Below, in pieces: positions 35,481 through 47,687 of a DNA stretch of 64,000 nucleotides. The translations under genes were made by a program, and so were the position numbers. The DNA lies in contig OZ026530.1 in NCBI GenBank assembly GCA_964019695.1, positions 30,920,690-30,984,689 on the forward strand. The letters are read 5' to 3'. Each line of letters opens with the position of its first letter. Positions within the stretch are counted from its first letter, which is position 1. A model generated the notes under the pieces. It saw nothing but the letters and a program-made list of their open reading frames with translations. It had not been told where the DNA came from and did not search any database. Source of the DNA: Loripinus fragilis. Lineage: Eukaryota; Mollusca; Bivalvia; Lucinida; Lucinidae.

Positions 35481-37415
35481 ACAATCGTCAATACCGCAAT
35501 AGAAAAATTAATAGCGATTTTGATCTCGGGTTGGTCTAGGGCTGATTATGATTATCTCGTAGAACCAAATCAAATATAAATGTATATAAATAATTTATTT
35601 GGGATCTTTATTTTTGACGAAATGAAAAAAAATGGGAACAAAAAGGTTTCTGTAGTAAAAATTTGGAATATATAATCAAGGACACTCTATTTAGATAGTC
35701 CCTGATATAATTGACATCGCCAATACCTCGGAATCAGTATCTCGGACTCAGTATATACTGGATCCGAGCCAATACAAATCCGGTACTTTCGCTATTTATT
35801 AAAATTAACCAAGAGTCATATAAAACTTTACATGCATTTTAGAGAAGACCCTTTAATGAACTCATGATCCAATTTCCATGCTTTTATTTGCATTATAATA
35901 CCATTTTGATGATTGTAAACTTTGGTTCCGAAAATTTGGTACCACTTTTGCCCTTTCCCTATTTTTAGTAACACGACTGGAAGTTTTGGATTAAAAACGG
36001 GTCAACATATCTTCTCATATATTACATCCGATAGTATTAAAACTACTAAATATTTAAAGAACTTAAAACAAAACCGATTCTGACCATGCACACAAACAAC
36101 ATTTGAATCTAGCAGCATGGCGTAGATTAATAAAACTGCAATAAAACCGCAATAAAACAGATTCGCCCCAGATAACTGACCACTTTACCGTTTACGAATG
36201 GCGTATGAATACAGGTATATAAATAGTCATTTTGTGGGTCGATCAAAAACTAAGAAGACTTCCCAAAACGATGGGTATATCTCCGTTAGCACAGCAGATC
36301 AAAGCTATCAATCTAGCTAGGAATTCCCATTACGACATATATAATTTGTTCAACATTATTTAAGTAAAATCTCATCACCAAGAGCACAAAATTGCAGGTG
36401 AAACATCAAAATTACAACCCTTCACTAGGGATGACGGTGGGGAGGGGTAGCGTTCTGATGCGTGAACAATAATACTTCAAAAACTTACACCCTTAATCAA
36501 GTACTCCACATTTGTATTTAATATTCCATTTTAACGTGTTCTCTTAAAATATAATCATTTTATTGTAACAAGTATAAGGAGTAACCATTGTCTTTGAGGC
36601 CAGTTAGGCTATTTTTTTAAAATATTTAATTTAAACTATCATTTAATGTTGGGAAAACATTTTAAAACCACCTGTTATTTCAAAAGCAGTTAATCAAATT
36701 AACATTGCAAAGCTTTATCTATCGAAGGGCAGCATCCATTTTCAAACATTACAAGTCCAGGAAGTTTGTAAATATAAGCTTCACCAAAACTTATTACATG
36801 TATATAGTACTTTATTTTCATTTTTTGTACTTATTTATTGCTAATATGCATAAATAGTGTCTGAACCAAGCTAACAAGTACATGTAGATACCCATTGTAC
36901 CATCAGCCGGAATTGTGATAAATAGAATAATTGTCTAAATCCATTATGAGAATATCATACTAGCATTACTGGTGCGAGTAATTTTTATCGTCCCTTGGTC
37001 CACATCTTTCATAATAAATTAATGATACTACTTCTATATCTCGAAATGCTTATTTTCATAATCTCTCGAAATGCTTATTAATTTAAAATTAATGAAACAC
37101 ATTATGTTATAAATGATGAAAAAAACAAAACAACTGACAACAACAAAAACCGCTGATAACACACAAAACACACAATGTTTGAACTATTTTTTCCTAAGTT
37201 ATTCTTAGTTTAATAGCATTAGACAAGCTGGAGAGTGAAAAAATAGACATGGTCGGAGGGTAATGCAGGTGATGAACATCCGACACTTACACTGAAAAGA
37301 CACCCCATTTTAGACGTTTTAAATACTCTTGTAATAAGAGAAGTCTACATTTGTTTTTACTTACCCTTTGAAAAAACGAAAAATCTAATCAAAACGTTAT
37401 TCATTGAACAATAAC
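35480..37415. other. No recognisable gene
   Basis: This is AT-rich sequence with no convincing coding frame, RNA gene or repeat family that I recognise. Confidence 0.4.
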
Positions 37416-37539
37416 TTTGATCACACACCTCTTCGGAAGAGTCCACTTCAAAACCAATTACAATTATAGGCTTAGTAACCACTGTTTCATAAATGAACTA
37501 ATATTAGTTACTTATGCATTAATAAGTAACGCAGTAGAA

Positions 37540-38552
37540 AAAAGAGTGATCGTAACTCTATTCAAAGGTGGGAATAAAAGGAAAAATGACCTTGTTATTA
37601 TAGAGCCATTACGCTAACATCTGTGATTCTTAAGCTTCTTGAGAGAACCCTAGTTACAAGAATAAATTTATTTTGCACATTGGAACCACCACTCCATCCC
37701 TTACAAGGCGGGTTTCAAAAAGGCTTGGGATGTCAAATGACGTCATTTTTATTAAAATAATCAATATATTTTGCCAAAGGAAATGGTAGTAAACTCTATA
37801 CTTGCTTTCTTGATGTTAAAAAGGCATTTGACCAGGTGTGGCATAATGGGTTGTTTTATAAGTTATATCATGCTGGCCTAGATAAAGCAATTCTGAAAGT
37901 TTTAATCATCTTATACTCAGATGTATCATGTTGTGTAAAAAATCATGGAATAAAATCTGGCTGGTTTAAAATTCTTCAAGGAACTGGTCAGGGTAGAGTT
38001 ATCTCCCAATTTGCATACCTGATGTATATAAATGGTTTTATGTATAAACTTGAAAACTCTAAACTCGGCTTTTGGTTTATTGATATCAGTTGTTCATGTC
38101 CGACAGTTGCTGATGACATGCTACTGGTCTCTTTCTCAAAAGCTGGTTTAGATCAAATGTTAAGAATATGTTACGACTATTCTGCCAAATGGCGCTATTT
38201 GTACAGCGTTCTAAAAACAGCAATTATAGTATTCAACGAGTCGCTGTCAGACTACCAAAATTCTAATAGATCCTGGGAGCTTGGGTATGAAAATGTGGAG
38301 GGAACTACCCAGTAAAAACACTTAGGTATCCACCTTAACAAGTTTATGACTTGCGACAGCAATATTAAAGATGCTTCAAACAAATTAAGGGGAACAATGC
38401 TCGGCTTAGTAAATTGTGTTATACATGAACACGGACTTAACCCCACCACCTCTAAACGCTTATATAAATCTATCGCATTTCCGAAAGCATTGTATGGGTG
38501 TGAACTGTGGAGTGATCTTCTTCCTAAACATCTGGCCGAATTAGAAAATTAG
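37540..38552 (+). pseudogene. LINE reverse transcriptase, broken
   Basis: The readable frame includes LQGGFQKGLGCQMTSF, then a stop at 37758, then TCFLDVKKAFDQVWHNGLFY (the first catalytic Asp), TGQGRVISQFAYLMYINGF, and the catalytic TVADDMLLVSF at about 38106-38135, with ADD in place of the usual YADD or FADD. A second in-frame stop lies at 38313-38315 (TTQ*KHLGIHLNK). Upstream, a frame shift near 37610 separates the finger region (VTLFKGGNKRKND) from the palm. The enzyme would copy the element's RNA at a nicked target site. With two stops and at least one frameshift, this copy cannot make it. Confidence 0.8.
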
Positions 38553-38581
38553 AAAAATCACACCGTTCCTGTATCAAACTA

Positions 38582-39421
38582 ATGCAATCACTTCCAAGGA
38601 GTACTAGTACCGATGTTGCTAACTTGCTCATTGGTCTTAACAGCATAGAAGTTGAAATAGACTACCGAAAACTAATATTATTTGGGCAATTATGCAATTT
38701 GTCTTACCACTACATAATTAAAGAAGTCTTTATTCATCGTCTTGTGAACTTTGAGTCTGCTGCAGCTACACAACATGGGTTTATCCGTGATATAATAGAA
38801 TTTTTGGAAAATATTCATTGCTTACTTACTTACATATGTTCCTTGAAACCAAAGCTGTCATGGAAAGCAATTGTACGAGGAAGGATTAAAGAATTTTCCC
38901 AATCCCAAATAGTCCAGCGTGCCGCAAGCTCCATAACATTTACTCGGTTCTTAACAATCCATTGTACAGATAAACCATACGTTATGTGGGAGCTTAATGT
39001 TAAGTATCCAAAGTACGCAGGTCATTTCAAGAAAGCAATACGTATGTTGAGTATGGTTTACTCGCGCAAATGGTACCAAGGTTGTTCACTTTGTGGTGAA
39101 CTTACTATATCAAAAGTTGAGCACACCATTCTGTTCTGCCCTGCTACAACAGAAATAAGAAATGCATTTTGGCTAAGGTTACTGAAGCGATTTGGTCTTA
39201 GATTTTATGCTTCTTTTATTAATAACACGCCACTACGTCAGTTGGACATGTTGTTCTCCGGTTGCTACGATTTATATGAAAATGAGAGTGATGTTTTCGA
39301 CTGTTTAAAAATGTTTGCTCTGTGTTTGAACAAATACAAAATAGCACTAGACCAAAGAATTACTTTTCAACATTCATTTATGGGTTTTTACACATGCCCG
39401 TATACACTTTGTTGCTGGTAA
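38582..39421 (+). pseudogene. LINE ORF2 C-terminal region
   Basis: This 279-codon open frame is shifted from the reverse-transcriptase frame by an 8-bp tandem duplication (TTAGAAAA twice, 38541-38556). It continues with MQSLPRSTSTDVANLL and IEVEIDYRKLILFGQLC, then a Cys/His cluster, CSLCGELTISKVEHTILFC, which resembles the zinc-knuckle-like C-terminus of many invertebrate LINEs. It ends at a TAA at 39419-39421. The long open length shows that decay here is limited. Confidence 0.75.
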
Positions 39422-40139
39422 CATCCTGTTGGAAATTTGACATCATGAGTGATGTTAATTAACGTCACAGTGGCGTCATATCGACGTCGACTCATCGTAA
39501 ATACGTTTGGTCGGCGTCTATATGCCGCCAATGTGACGTGCTGTTTTCCACGGGATATATTAAATATACTTGTTTACTCTCCTGCCTGTATCCTATCTTA
39601 CATTTCGTTTCGGTAAGATAACAACAGTTGGGTGATGTAAACGTCATTCCAGAATACATCGATGTCTACATATGTGTACATAACTTCGCCTTCAACATAG
39701 AACATTAAAAGCCATTTATGGATATATGACATGTATACGCAAACACAAGCCGCATACAATGTGTGTCTTTTGAACATTTGTTGAAATACAGTAGTGTGGT
39801 TTTAATTGCGACTGTGGTTCTGGTGACATCCGTCTTTTGTAGCAATTGGGCTGAAATTGACCGTACCTGAGCCCTAGTCGGGATTTAAGCCACTTGGTGT
39901 GGATACGTAATTTTATGTGACATTCATAAAACGAGCATTCTGTGAGTTCCATGCAAGTCATATAAACTTACCAATTGAATAAGAGTCTCTATATGTGACT
40001 CAAACATGAGGACAGGATGTTAAAATATTAAAACCAAACCAATAATGTATATGATGTATATATGTACAATGTTTCTATCTTGCTTGTGTAATTGTGCTTT
40101 ATTTGTATGCTCTTTCCATGTGGAGGAAAGAAAGAATAT

Positions 40140-40157
40140 TATTATTAATATTATTTT

Positions 40158-40201
<44 letters not shown>

Positions 40202-40205
40202 TTCA
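40140..40205. repeat. (ATT)n microsatellite, LINE tail
   Basis: TATTATTATTAT-type runs with few interruptions follow the LINE 3' end motif directly. Confidence 0.85.
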
Positions 40206-42340
40206 ATGCCAGAGATAAGAGCCGATTTATTCTAGGCAATATCTAAGACTGGCATGTGTTTGTTAACTATATCAGTTGTTTAAACGTTTAACTATACTTA
40301 AGGAATAAATAAACTCAACAAACACTTCGAGTCATTGTAAACATACAATATGATGCAAGTTTTTAGTGCAAATGATATTTATCCATAGGAGCAGTATGCG
40401 TCCGTTAAATTACAGCAGGTTCAACGTAATTATCGATTACGTAATCATTTTGGTATGCACGTAACGAGCCTGACCCCCGTAGAAAACTACTGAAACAGGG
40501 TCAATAAAAGCAAAGTTTGAATCAACCATCGGCTTATTGTTTTAAAAAGTCTTGGCATAGATTGCGGATCAAGGAAATGATCAAATGGCGACGTTTCTGT
40601 AGGATTCTGAAACGGCTTAACGTCATTAACGTCAACTCTGAATACTGCGTAAAACGCGTAAACTTTAGTTTCTGCTTGAGATTTATTAATTACAAGGACG
40701 TTTTGTTCAAGAATTATGACTTGAGATCTTCAGACGTCAAAAAAGTCAATTCTGACGTCAAAATTCGACATCCTACGTTTTAATGGTTTCCATGATGTTT
40801 GTGTGTTTTTCTAATGATGTCCAGTGACAAAGTTAAAGTTACAGTTAACAAGTTTGGTGACCACTCTCAGCATGTAATCAGATGTTTTCTCTTGCATTAT
40901 GCCGTGTTTTGTTTGGCTAACGTCAATATAAACACCTTACCAGCGTATTCTACGGTATTTGAAAAGTCAGTTTTTTCCCAAGAAAGCATGTTCTGATGTC
41001 TCTAGGTTTATCTTATCCCGTATATTCACCAGCGACCCAAACCCGACGGCTCTAAGTGACATTTATCGTTTATTCACTACCATTGTGTATCTTGCCATTC
41101 AAGTAGCGTGTTTTGACGCAATATTTGACTGCATTTGGAATATGATTGGACGTTTGTTTAGTTTGCAAATTGTCAAGTCGACGTCAAATAACAGTGCATG
41201 GAAAAGACGGGGTTTCTTGATCTTTATTCTGACGTTAACGTCACATTTTACGTTTTTATATGTTTTCTTTTTGTAGCGTAAAATGTAGCGTTAAAATGAC
41301 GTTTTGGTATTTCATCACACGCTATAAATACTCAATAAGAAATTTTCAAAAGAGATTTCACCAAACCGCCATTTAAACACGCAAAAATTATATTTTTGTC
41401 TGTTGCGTTTCTTTATTCCTTAAGTATATTTTCGTTCCCAGCTGACCATGGTTTGAAAAAAATTAATTTTATTCCTTTTTTCAAAGTTTGTTAAAATTTC
41501 GTATAATTCTAAGTACACTTGTTATCAAAACACTTCTTTTATAATTTCATTGTAAACAACCATGTATCCGCCGTCTATTTTCGTAAAAAAATAAATGGAT
41601 TAAATGGCGTCGTGATGTTGACGTTAGTGATGACGTCACTACTACCAAGGCTATAAGACGTGTCAATGATAAGATGTTTTAGTGTTTTGATACTTCTATG
41701 TCAATAAGTGACTCATAACAAAACAACTTGCGAAGGAAAACCTGTTTGATTATTGTAACTGACGTTAATATGACGTCAAAACGAGCATTGCTTCAAAAAG
41801 TAACAGTGTCACTAACTTCAACGACCGAAAAGGGGATTCTACTTGAATAAAACTATTTTTTTGGTGTTTTTCTGTTACAACGATCACCATGGATAATTCC
41901 TAGTGCAAAACGCAAAAAGAAAGTATAGACGTTCACGTTGCACGAGCATTTTAGTCAAAATTGCTTTTGACGTTGCAGAATGATTTGCATGAGTGATTTT
42001 GATATTTTTTTTTCTATGTCATCAAACAGATAAAAATGTCAATAGTAAATGATCATATAGAGAATGTTTGATTCCAGCATGTTCGTCAAAAATTGTGGGC
42101 CCTGAAAAGATGGTGCGTAACTAAAGTGGCTCACTGTAGATTAAATTTGGAGACTGGAAGTAAGCGAGATACATAAGCATTCAAATGAAATCTATGGACT
42201 TAAAGTGTTTAAAATAATGATGGGGTGAACAGAATGCACTATTCCAACAATTTATATTCCACATGCTTATGCCGTAGAGGTTAATATTATACTCAATCAA
42301 GCAAGTAAGAGTAAAAAATCCAGGTTAAAATTTAAAAAAA
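40206..42340. other. GACGTC-rich region without a recognised gene
   Basis: Short open frames at 40517-40783 and 40959-41276 do not resemble known families. The stretch is unusual for many ACGTCA/TGACGT motifs (for example at 40620, 40735, 40750, 41178, 41232, 41622, 41760 and 41773). 41780-42340 shows nothing else. Confidence 0.4.
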
Positions 42341-42343
42341 TAT

Positions 42344-42500
42344 ACCAGCTCTAGCAGTGAATTGCTGTTTAATAATGTACTGTTTGGAGGTCAGTTGTAA
42401 AAAGGATCAAATCATGAGCGTACAACTGACCGACAAACAGTGAATTATTACTCAACAATTCACGCACTAGCGCTGCTGATCTATTTCGATTCTAACACAC
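42344..42500. mobile_element. Short relative of the 16508-16923 foldback MITE
   Basis: It shares CAGCTCTAGCAGTGAATTG, GTACTGTTTGGAGGTCAGTT, CAACTGACCGACAAACAGTG and AATTATTACTCAACAATTCA with the longer copy. The inner stem is lost. Confidence 0.7.
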
Positions 42501-42881
42501 AATAAATGACGAAAACACATTTGAAGTCTTCAGCTGCTTCAAACTTTCCGCCATTGCACTGAAGAATTCCCGCCAATAGTTGGACTGTGTCGCATACGTT
42601 TATATGTTTTTGTACCGTCTTTCAAGCGTAAAAACGACGTTACACCGTTACGTTACACCGTCTAAAACCATGACTGAGGTCATTTTGCGGTAACAAATGA
42701 CGTCAGCTAGCGCGCGTTTTTCTCGCGCTTTCAAAACTGTGAATTATTGCTTGATATATCACGATTGTTTCATCGACTCTATAGGCGAGGTGTGTTAGAA
42801 TACTCAGTAAAGAAAACGCAGTAAAATTACTACATTGTTTGCAAAGAAAATGATATTATTGACTGTACCCATGATCCTTAA

Positions 42882-44553
42882 TGCCTCGGTTACATTTGCC
42901 TTACGACGAGTATACGATGCCCCTACCATGTCCAAATCACAGTTTCCTGCCGCAGGGAGACCTGGCGATCATCGTACGGATTTACGGGCATCGTGGCCTC
43001 TACGATTTTGTTTAACTCCGCACAATGACAAATTTGAAAAAAATCGTAATCCCGTAGCCCGCAGACACATCGCAGTGACATCGTACGATCCCCGTACGGG
43101 CACCGCACGGTGATCGTGAGGACAACGCAGGGTTTTAGATTGTCATTTTGGCCCAAAAATGATCATAGACTCTTGCGATAGTCGTAAGGAGCCCGCAAGG
43201 TCGCCGCACGATGCCCTTGGAGGGCCCATAAAATCGTACGGACATCGGACGGTCACCCTGCGGTAACCCCAAGGCGATGGCACAATGATTGTGCGGTCGC
43301 CTTGCGACGTGTCAACAACTTCCAGACGGGTATATATTGGTTATCATTAGCTGTTTGTTTCATTTCAATATTTGTCTTCAGGTGATGTCTCTAATACCAC
43401 CACTCAGTGTGACTCAATATGGGCCCAGTTCAGTTTGCTGATGGAAGCAGTCTACTCAGGGCCCATAGAGTATGCTTCCATGATAATATTGTCTGAAGTG
43501 CAATTGAAAATATGCACCTAACGTGAAATACATATGCATTTTCAGTATATAAAATGCTGGTTGGATAAGGGGTTTAATAAATGAGATAAGATTAATAAAA
43601 AGTCCATATATTTTTTTTGATTTATAACTCTGGGTTGGGAATTTGAGTATTACTTCAAGAAATAAAATATATGGGTCTCGTAGTGAGAACATTTGACTAG
43701 TTCGAACATTGAAATTGGAATGTATGAATGTTCTACAAAATGTATTTTACTGAAAACGAATGGCAAACGTGCTGAACAGGCCGGTTGGAAGAAAGCGCAT
43801 TCTGGTCAGTACCTTTGTTGTTCGCATGCAACGACTTCTTTTTTGCTTATGTGCTGCTGGCCGTAGATTGCCTTTGGATGATTTAACTAAATAAAACAAT
43901 AATAAGCGTTTTAGTCTATGCCGAATCTACGACACGATACAATTAAAGCATCTTTATATTTTCATTAAAAGTGATACTTTTCGAATTATAAAAGTGAACT
44001 ATAAAAAAGGGGTTGTTATAATATCCTGTGATTTAAACTTTATGAGAACTTCAGAACTTAAAAATCGACATTTAATTATATACACAAACGTATCACGCTG
44101 TTCCATACCTTGGGACCATGTTCAACTAAAAACACTAGCCTCTTCATAGCACGATTTGTGATCACATGACTTTGAAACACAGTTCAAATGGAATCCAAAA
44201 ATGAACATGGATTGCCGTTTAAATCCATGCACATAATAACACGAAAATTGCACAGTCAGCGTACCGACTCCTTGCGACCTCTGCTAGGTCATTGTACGGG
44301 CATTGTGCGATTTATATGGGAAGGTCGTGAAGATATACGATGATGGTACGATGATCTTGCGGTTGTCGTACGATATCCACAAGGTCTCTGTAAGGTTTTG
44401 TCCTAGTTTGCCGCCGAAAGAAATCGTAAGGTGATCGTAAGCAATGTAAACACATACGTCGTAGCTTATAGCCGCCTACGATGCCGAAAAAATCGTAGGG
44501 AAAATCGTAGACCAATAAATCGTACGACGACCGTAGCAAATGTAACCGAGGCA
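42882..44553. mobile_element. Harbinger-like non-autonomous element with TAA target duplication
   Basis: The terminal inverted repeats TGCCTCGGTTACATTTGC are exact over 18 bp at both ends. They are flanked by TAA at 42879-42881 and 44554-44556. A 3-bp TWA duplication is the mark of PIF/Harbinger transposons. Both subterminal regions (42900-43320 and 44240-44540) are GC-rich and packed with ATCGTACG, CGTACGG and CGTAAGG motifs. The centre is AT-rich and empty. No transposase is encoded, so it would need one in trans. Open frames in it are not genes. Confidence 0.85.
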
Positions 44554-44766
44554 TAAATGTTTTATTTCTGTTGTGGCGTTTTGGCCCATACTGCAATAAA
44601 GGCCATTTTATAAAGACCAGAGTGCATATATTGCAAACACCCGCTTTTCAGAGAAATTCATACTGTAAAATGAATAGGTAAATATATTACTTCCTGGTCA
44701 TATCAACGTTTTTATTACTGTGAGATAACGCTGAAGTCTAGGAAAATAGTCAGTCGCTTGTACACG

Positions 44767-45010
44767 ATGATGATGCATCTTGCTCTTGTATGTCTGGCGA
44801 TTACAGCTTTTCCGTGTATTGTCGCTGATGATACATCATATAGCTCTCATAGCTCAGAGGAAAATGATGGGCTCACTATAACATATTGTAGCTCCAGTGA
44901 AAGTCAGAGCCAGAGTTTAAGTTCTGAGGACGAAGAGGAGAATGACCAGTGTGTGTCAGCCTATATAATGCGAAACTCTGGGAATATTACATTTGGTGGA
45001 GTAGAATCAG
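44767..45010 (+). CDS. Likely first exon of a secreted acidic Ser-rich protein
   Basis: The frame starts at the first of three consecutive ATGs (44767). It encodes MMMHLALVCLAITAFPCIVA, a good signal peptide with probable cleavage after the final Ala, followed by DDTSYSSHSSEEND and a Ser/Glu-rich stretch with two Cys (TITYCSSS..., ENDQCVSAY). The exon can end in phase 1 at TCAG|GTAATT (45010/45011). The frame beyond, to a TGA at 45076, lies in a MITE and is probably intron. An AT-rich AAATATATT near 44690 could be a TATA-type element. No second exon was recognised. Secreted acidic Ser-rich proteins are common in mollusc mantle and mucus, but no specific family is recognised here. It could also be a chance open frame, though signal peptide plus donor argue against that. 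Confidence 0.5.
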
Positions 45011-45017
45011 GTAATTA

Positions 45018-45222
45018 CAGTAAAACCTGTCATAAGCGGCCACTGAAAAAGAAGATCAAAATTGGTTTTCAAGACTGATCATTGCTTAATGCAGGTCAAA
45101 GTATTGCAGAGTGCTCCAAGGGGAGCATTCTGTTATACTCTCGACCTTCATTAAGCTACCATTTGTCATTAACACCTTTGTTTTATCTAATTTTGAGTTG
45201 TCGCTTAAGACAGGTTTTACTG
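45018..45222. mobile_element. 205-bp MITE with TA target duplication
   Basis: CAGTAAAACCTGTCATAAGC at the left is inverted at the right as GCTTAAGACAGGTTTTACTG. Both ends are flanked by TA (45016-45017, 45223-45224). The TA duplication and short length fit a Tc1/mariner-type MITE. It sits just inside the putative intron after the secreted-protein exon. Confidence 0.85.
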
Positions 45223-45392
45223 TATCATTTTGTCATCTATGATTTATTCTCACCATGTTAATACTACATCTGTCTACTTGAACACAACTATTTTATATTG
45301 TTGGACCTAGTTTCCCTCTTTTAAGGTTCCATTTTAGCAGCAGCTGAGCTGCGAACACTGTTTTTATGCAACCAATCAGACTTGCAATTGTA

Positions 45393-45545
45393 TATGAGAT
45401 TTCCAACAATGTGGTATGTGCGACCAGTAAAGCCTCAGATCATCCTGCGCATACGCGCAGTCTGATCAGAGCCTTTGCTACATGTAGTTGATTGAATATT
45501 CTATGAGTGTTAAGCAACTGACTGAATATCATTTGATGCGCAACG
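45393..45545 (+). mobile_element. MITE-like repeat, CTGATCAG core, type 1
   Basis: It contains TGAGATTTCCAACAATGTGG, ATACGCGCAGTCTGATCAGA and GTTAAGCAACTGACTGAATA, in the order of the copies at 10688 and 22865. Confidence 0.7.
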
Positions 45546-45913
45546 CACGATTTGGGCCCTTAACGTTAATATGAATTAAAGACATATGCGGCTATTTCCA
45601 ATGCGCACCTTTCCCGCGTCTGCAAACGGGGAAAGTTGTCTGGGTCCTGTCTTTCGACCCTTAACGGATTCGGATCAACACAGCTTCCGATATTCTTATG
45701 TCATATCGGTGTTCCGACATTTTCTTCACAAAATATCTAATGAAGTGTGTTCGAAATATCTATTGACATCATTTCAGAACTGATCGTCTCAGCACTAAAG
45801 ACAGATAAATGTAGCTCAGTCGAAATCAAACGACGTACACAATAACCCTGGTTACGAATACGATAGTGGCCGAGTCTATACTATTTGTATGGTTATTTAG
45901 AGCGGCGCACGAC

Positions 45914-45988
45914 CTGTCCTCGTGGCCTAGTGGACAGCGTGTCTGGCTACAAAGCCAGAAGACCAGGATCGATTCCCGGATGCGCACT
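45914..45988 (+). pseudogene. tRNA-like sequence (Arg-type), not functional
   Basis: An A box (TGGCCTAGTGG) and a B box (GGATCGATTCC) are correctly spaced, and an anticodon-like stem GTCTGGC...GCCAGA is present. The acceptor stem GTCCTCG does not pair with ATGCGCA, and the anticodon loop has an irregular length. A T run follows. It is most likely a tRNA pseudogene or a SINE head. It could still bind TFIIIC. Confidence 0.5.
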
Positions 45989-46877
45989 TATTTGCAGTGT
46001 GTTTTTTTTTTTCTTTTTTAACATTTTAATGCTAAATTACTTCATATGCTAGTAAAATGACATCATCAAAACGAACGAAATGATCATCCCCGAACTTTTT
46101 ATATTGAATTACGCACGAAACCTATGGGGGTGGGGTTAAATTTGGCCCTCTAGAAAGAGAATTAGTTCGGTGACCCCAGATTTTTATTCTTTTTTCTGAA
46201 AGGTATTATAATAGTCCATGAATTAAAAATAGATTTTCAAGATTTTCAATATCAGATTTTTTAATACATGATTTATTCTAAAAACAAATTCCATTTTTTG
46301 ACGAGTTGTCAAAATATATCATGCAGTATCTTGTCACAGCATGGGATAACAAGCAAGCATGCACATTTTCTTAAAAGTTTGAGGTCATGGGCAGTAATTT
46401 AAGTTAAAAGAAAGAAGCTGGCTGAAGATTACAACCGTTTTAGCTCGATAATTAGGACTAGTGTTATTATTTTATATTTCTAGAAAATTGGTCAAATGCT
46501 GTAAACTTCAATATGAGATTCTGAAAAAATAAGCACGGTGACATATCCTTTTTATTTCATAAATGGATAGCCCATACATAAAACAAACTGTATGCAAAGT
46601 ATTGAAAATATTTCAATATGGGAAGTATTTAGTAGCATATGTCCTTAAATAGGCGCTACCTATATCCGTGCGTCCGAGTTATTTAAATCAGATTTGCAGG
46701 GCAGTTTAATTCAAGTCTATCCAGTAGTTATGGAGATATTAAAACAAAAGGGTCAATATGACCCTTAATCGCTTACATGAGATAGGTACATTGTGCATAA
46801 AGGAAACTGACAACATGCTCAACAGAAGAGTTTACAAGCCTTTGTTATCGCGTTAAGCCACGCTACAAGGTGGGTAT

Positions 46878-47086
46878 GTTTTTTTTTTTTTTTGTTTGAT
46901 TTGATTCTTTACGTCCCACCAACAATCTTTCAGTTATAAAGGGACGGGTCTTCCTGGGTTGAACCAGTACTAAGCTAGGATTAATGTTCTTGCTCAAGGA
47001 CACAACGCAGTGACGCCGGTGAGGCTCGAACCCGCGGCCTTTCGGTCTCGAGTCAAGCACTCTACCACTGAGCCACTGCGCTCCCG
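46878..47086 (-). mobile_element. tRNA-derived SINE (family B), minus strand
   Basis: It is the reverse complement of the 6726-6926 copy, with GAGGCTCGAACCCGCGGC (B box), CACTCTACCACTGAGCCACT (A box) and the tail reading TTTGTTTGATTTGATTCTTT. Similarity to the other copy is high. Confidence 0.8.
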
Positions 47087-47685
47087 ATCATATTTTTAGC
47101 TAAACCTGTAGAGGGTCACCTAAAACCCGTTTATGACAAATCATTAAATTCAAACCACTGTTTCCAGAGATGTTTAAGGGAAACTGGCCTCGCCCCCTGT
47201 GACAGAACCAATAAGTTTTAGCTATTGCTATGGAAGGCCATCTAGTGAGCATTTCTAGCAACATATTTTGAATTCTGACCCCAGGTTTCAGAGAACTCTT
47301 CGGTTTGGTGGCCATGTCTTCTTACGAATTTTTGTTTTGCTATTTTTGTAGGGGGTCGCCTTATAACCATTTCTGCGAAACAATTTTAAATTCTGGCCAC
47401 TGATTTCGGAGGAGAAAATGTTTGACGTTTCGTACATAGGTATTAACGTCAAAAGTGATGACAAATTTACGCGATTATTTTACATTTCAATCCATGACGC
47501 TAACATCAGATTCTAGGCTGAGGCTGTTTTTATCGGAACTGATATATCCTTTAGACTCTCTTACAAACTATCTTCAATGAATCAGCAATTTCCAAGAAAT
47601 CCTCGATATTGAATTATAACAATTAAAGGCAGAAGTTAAAATAAAATAAAACGACTTATAACTGGAGACGTAATTTTATTGTTTG
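47087..47685. other. No recognisable gene
   Basis: Short blocks such as GGTCGCCTTATAACC and GGGTCACCTAAAACC recur near 47112 and 47345, hinting at a diverged duplication. There is no coding signal. Confidence 0.35.
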
Positions 47686-47687
47686 TG

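Larger units (their letters stand above)
37420..40205 (+). mobile_element. Degenerate non-LTR retrotransposon (LINE), 5'-truncated
   Basis: Reverse-transcriptase fragments from about 37540 to 38552 are followed by a C-terminal segment at 38582-39421, an AT-rich 3' region, and the string GTATGCTCTTTCCATGTGGA at 40106. An (ATT)n microsatellite tail follows at 40140-40205. A microsatellite tail without poly(A) fits the CR1/L2 group; that assignment is by resemblance only. No endonuclease domain is seen, so the 5' half is missing. The region 39425-40080 is probably its 3' untranslated part. Confidence 0.65.

Noticed and set aside
40517..41276. Two open frames of 88 and 105 codons
   Set aside because: They have no domain match that I recognise. 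The frames coincide with the GACGTC-rich stretch, and one has hydrophobic runs typical of AT-rich noise.
42835..43113. 92-codon open frame with Arg/Pro-rich sequence
   Set aside because: It lies in the motif-rich subterminal zone of the Harbinger-like element, and the frame follows from the repeated CGTACG motifs.
45914..45988. Functional tRNA gene
   Set aside because: The acceptor stem does not pair and the anticodon loop is irregular, so it is kept only as a tRNA-like pseudogene.
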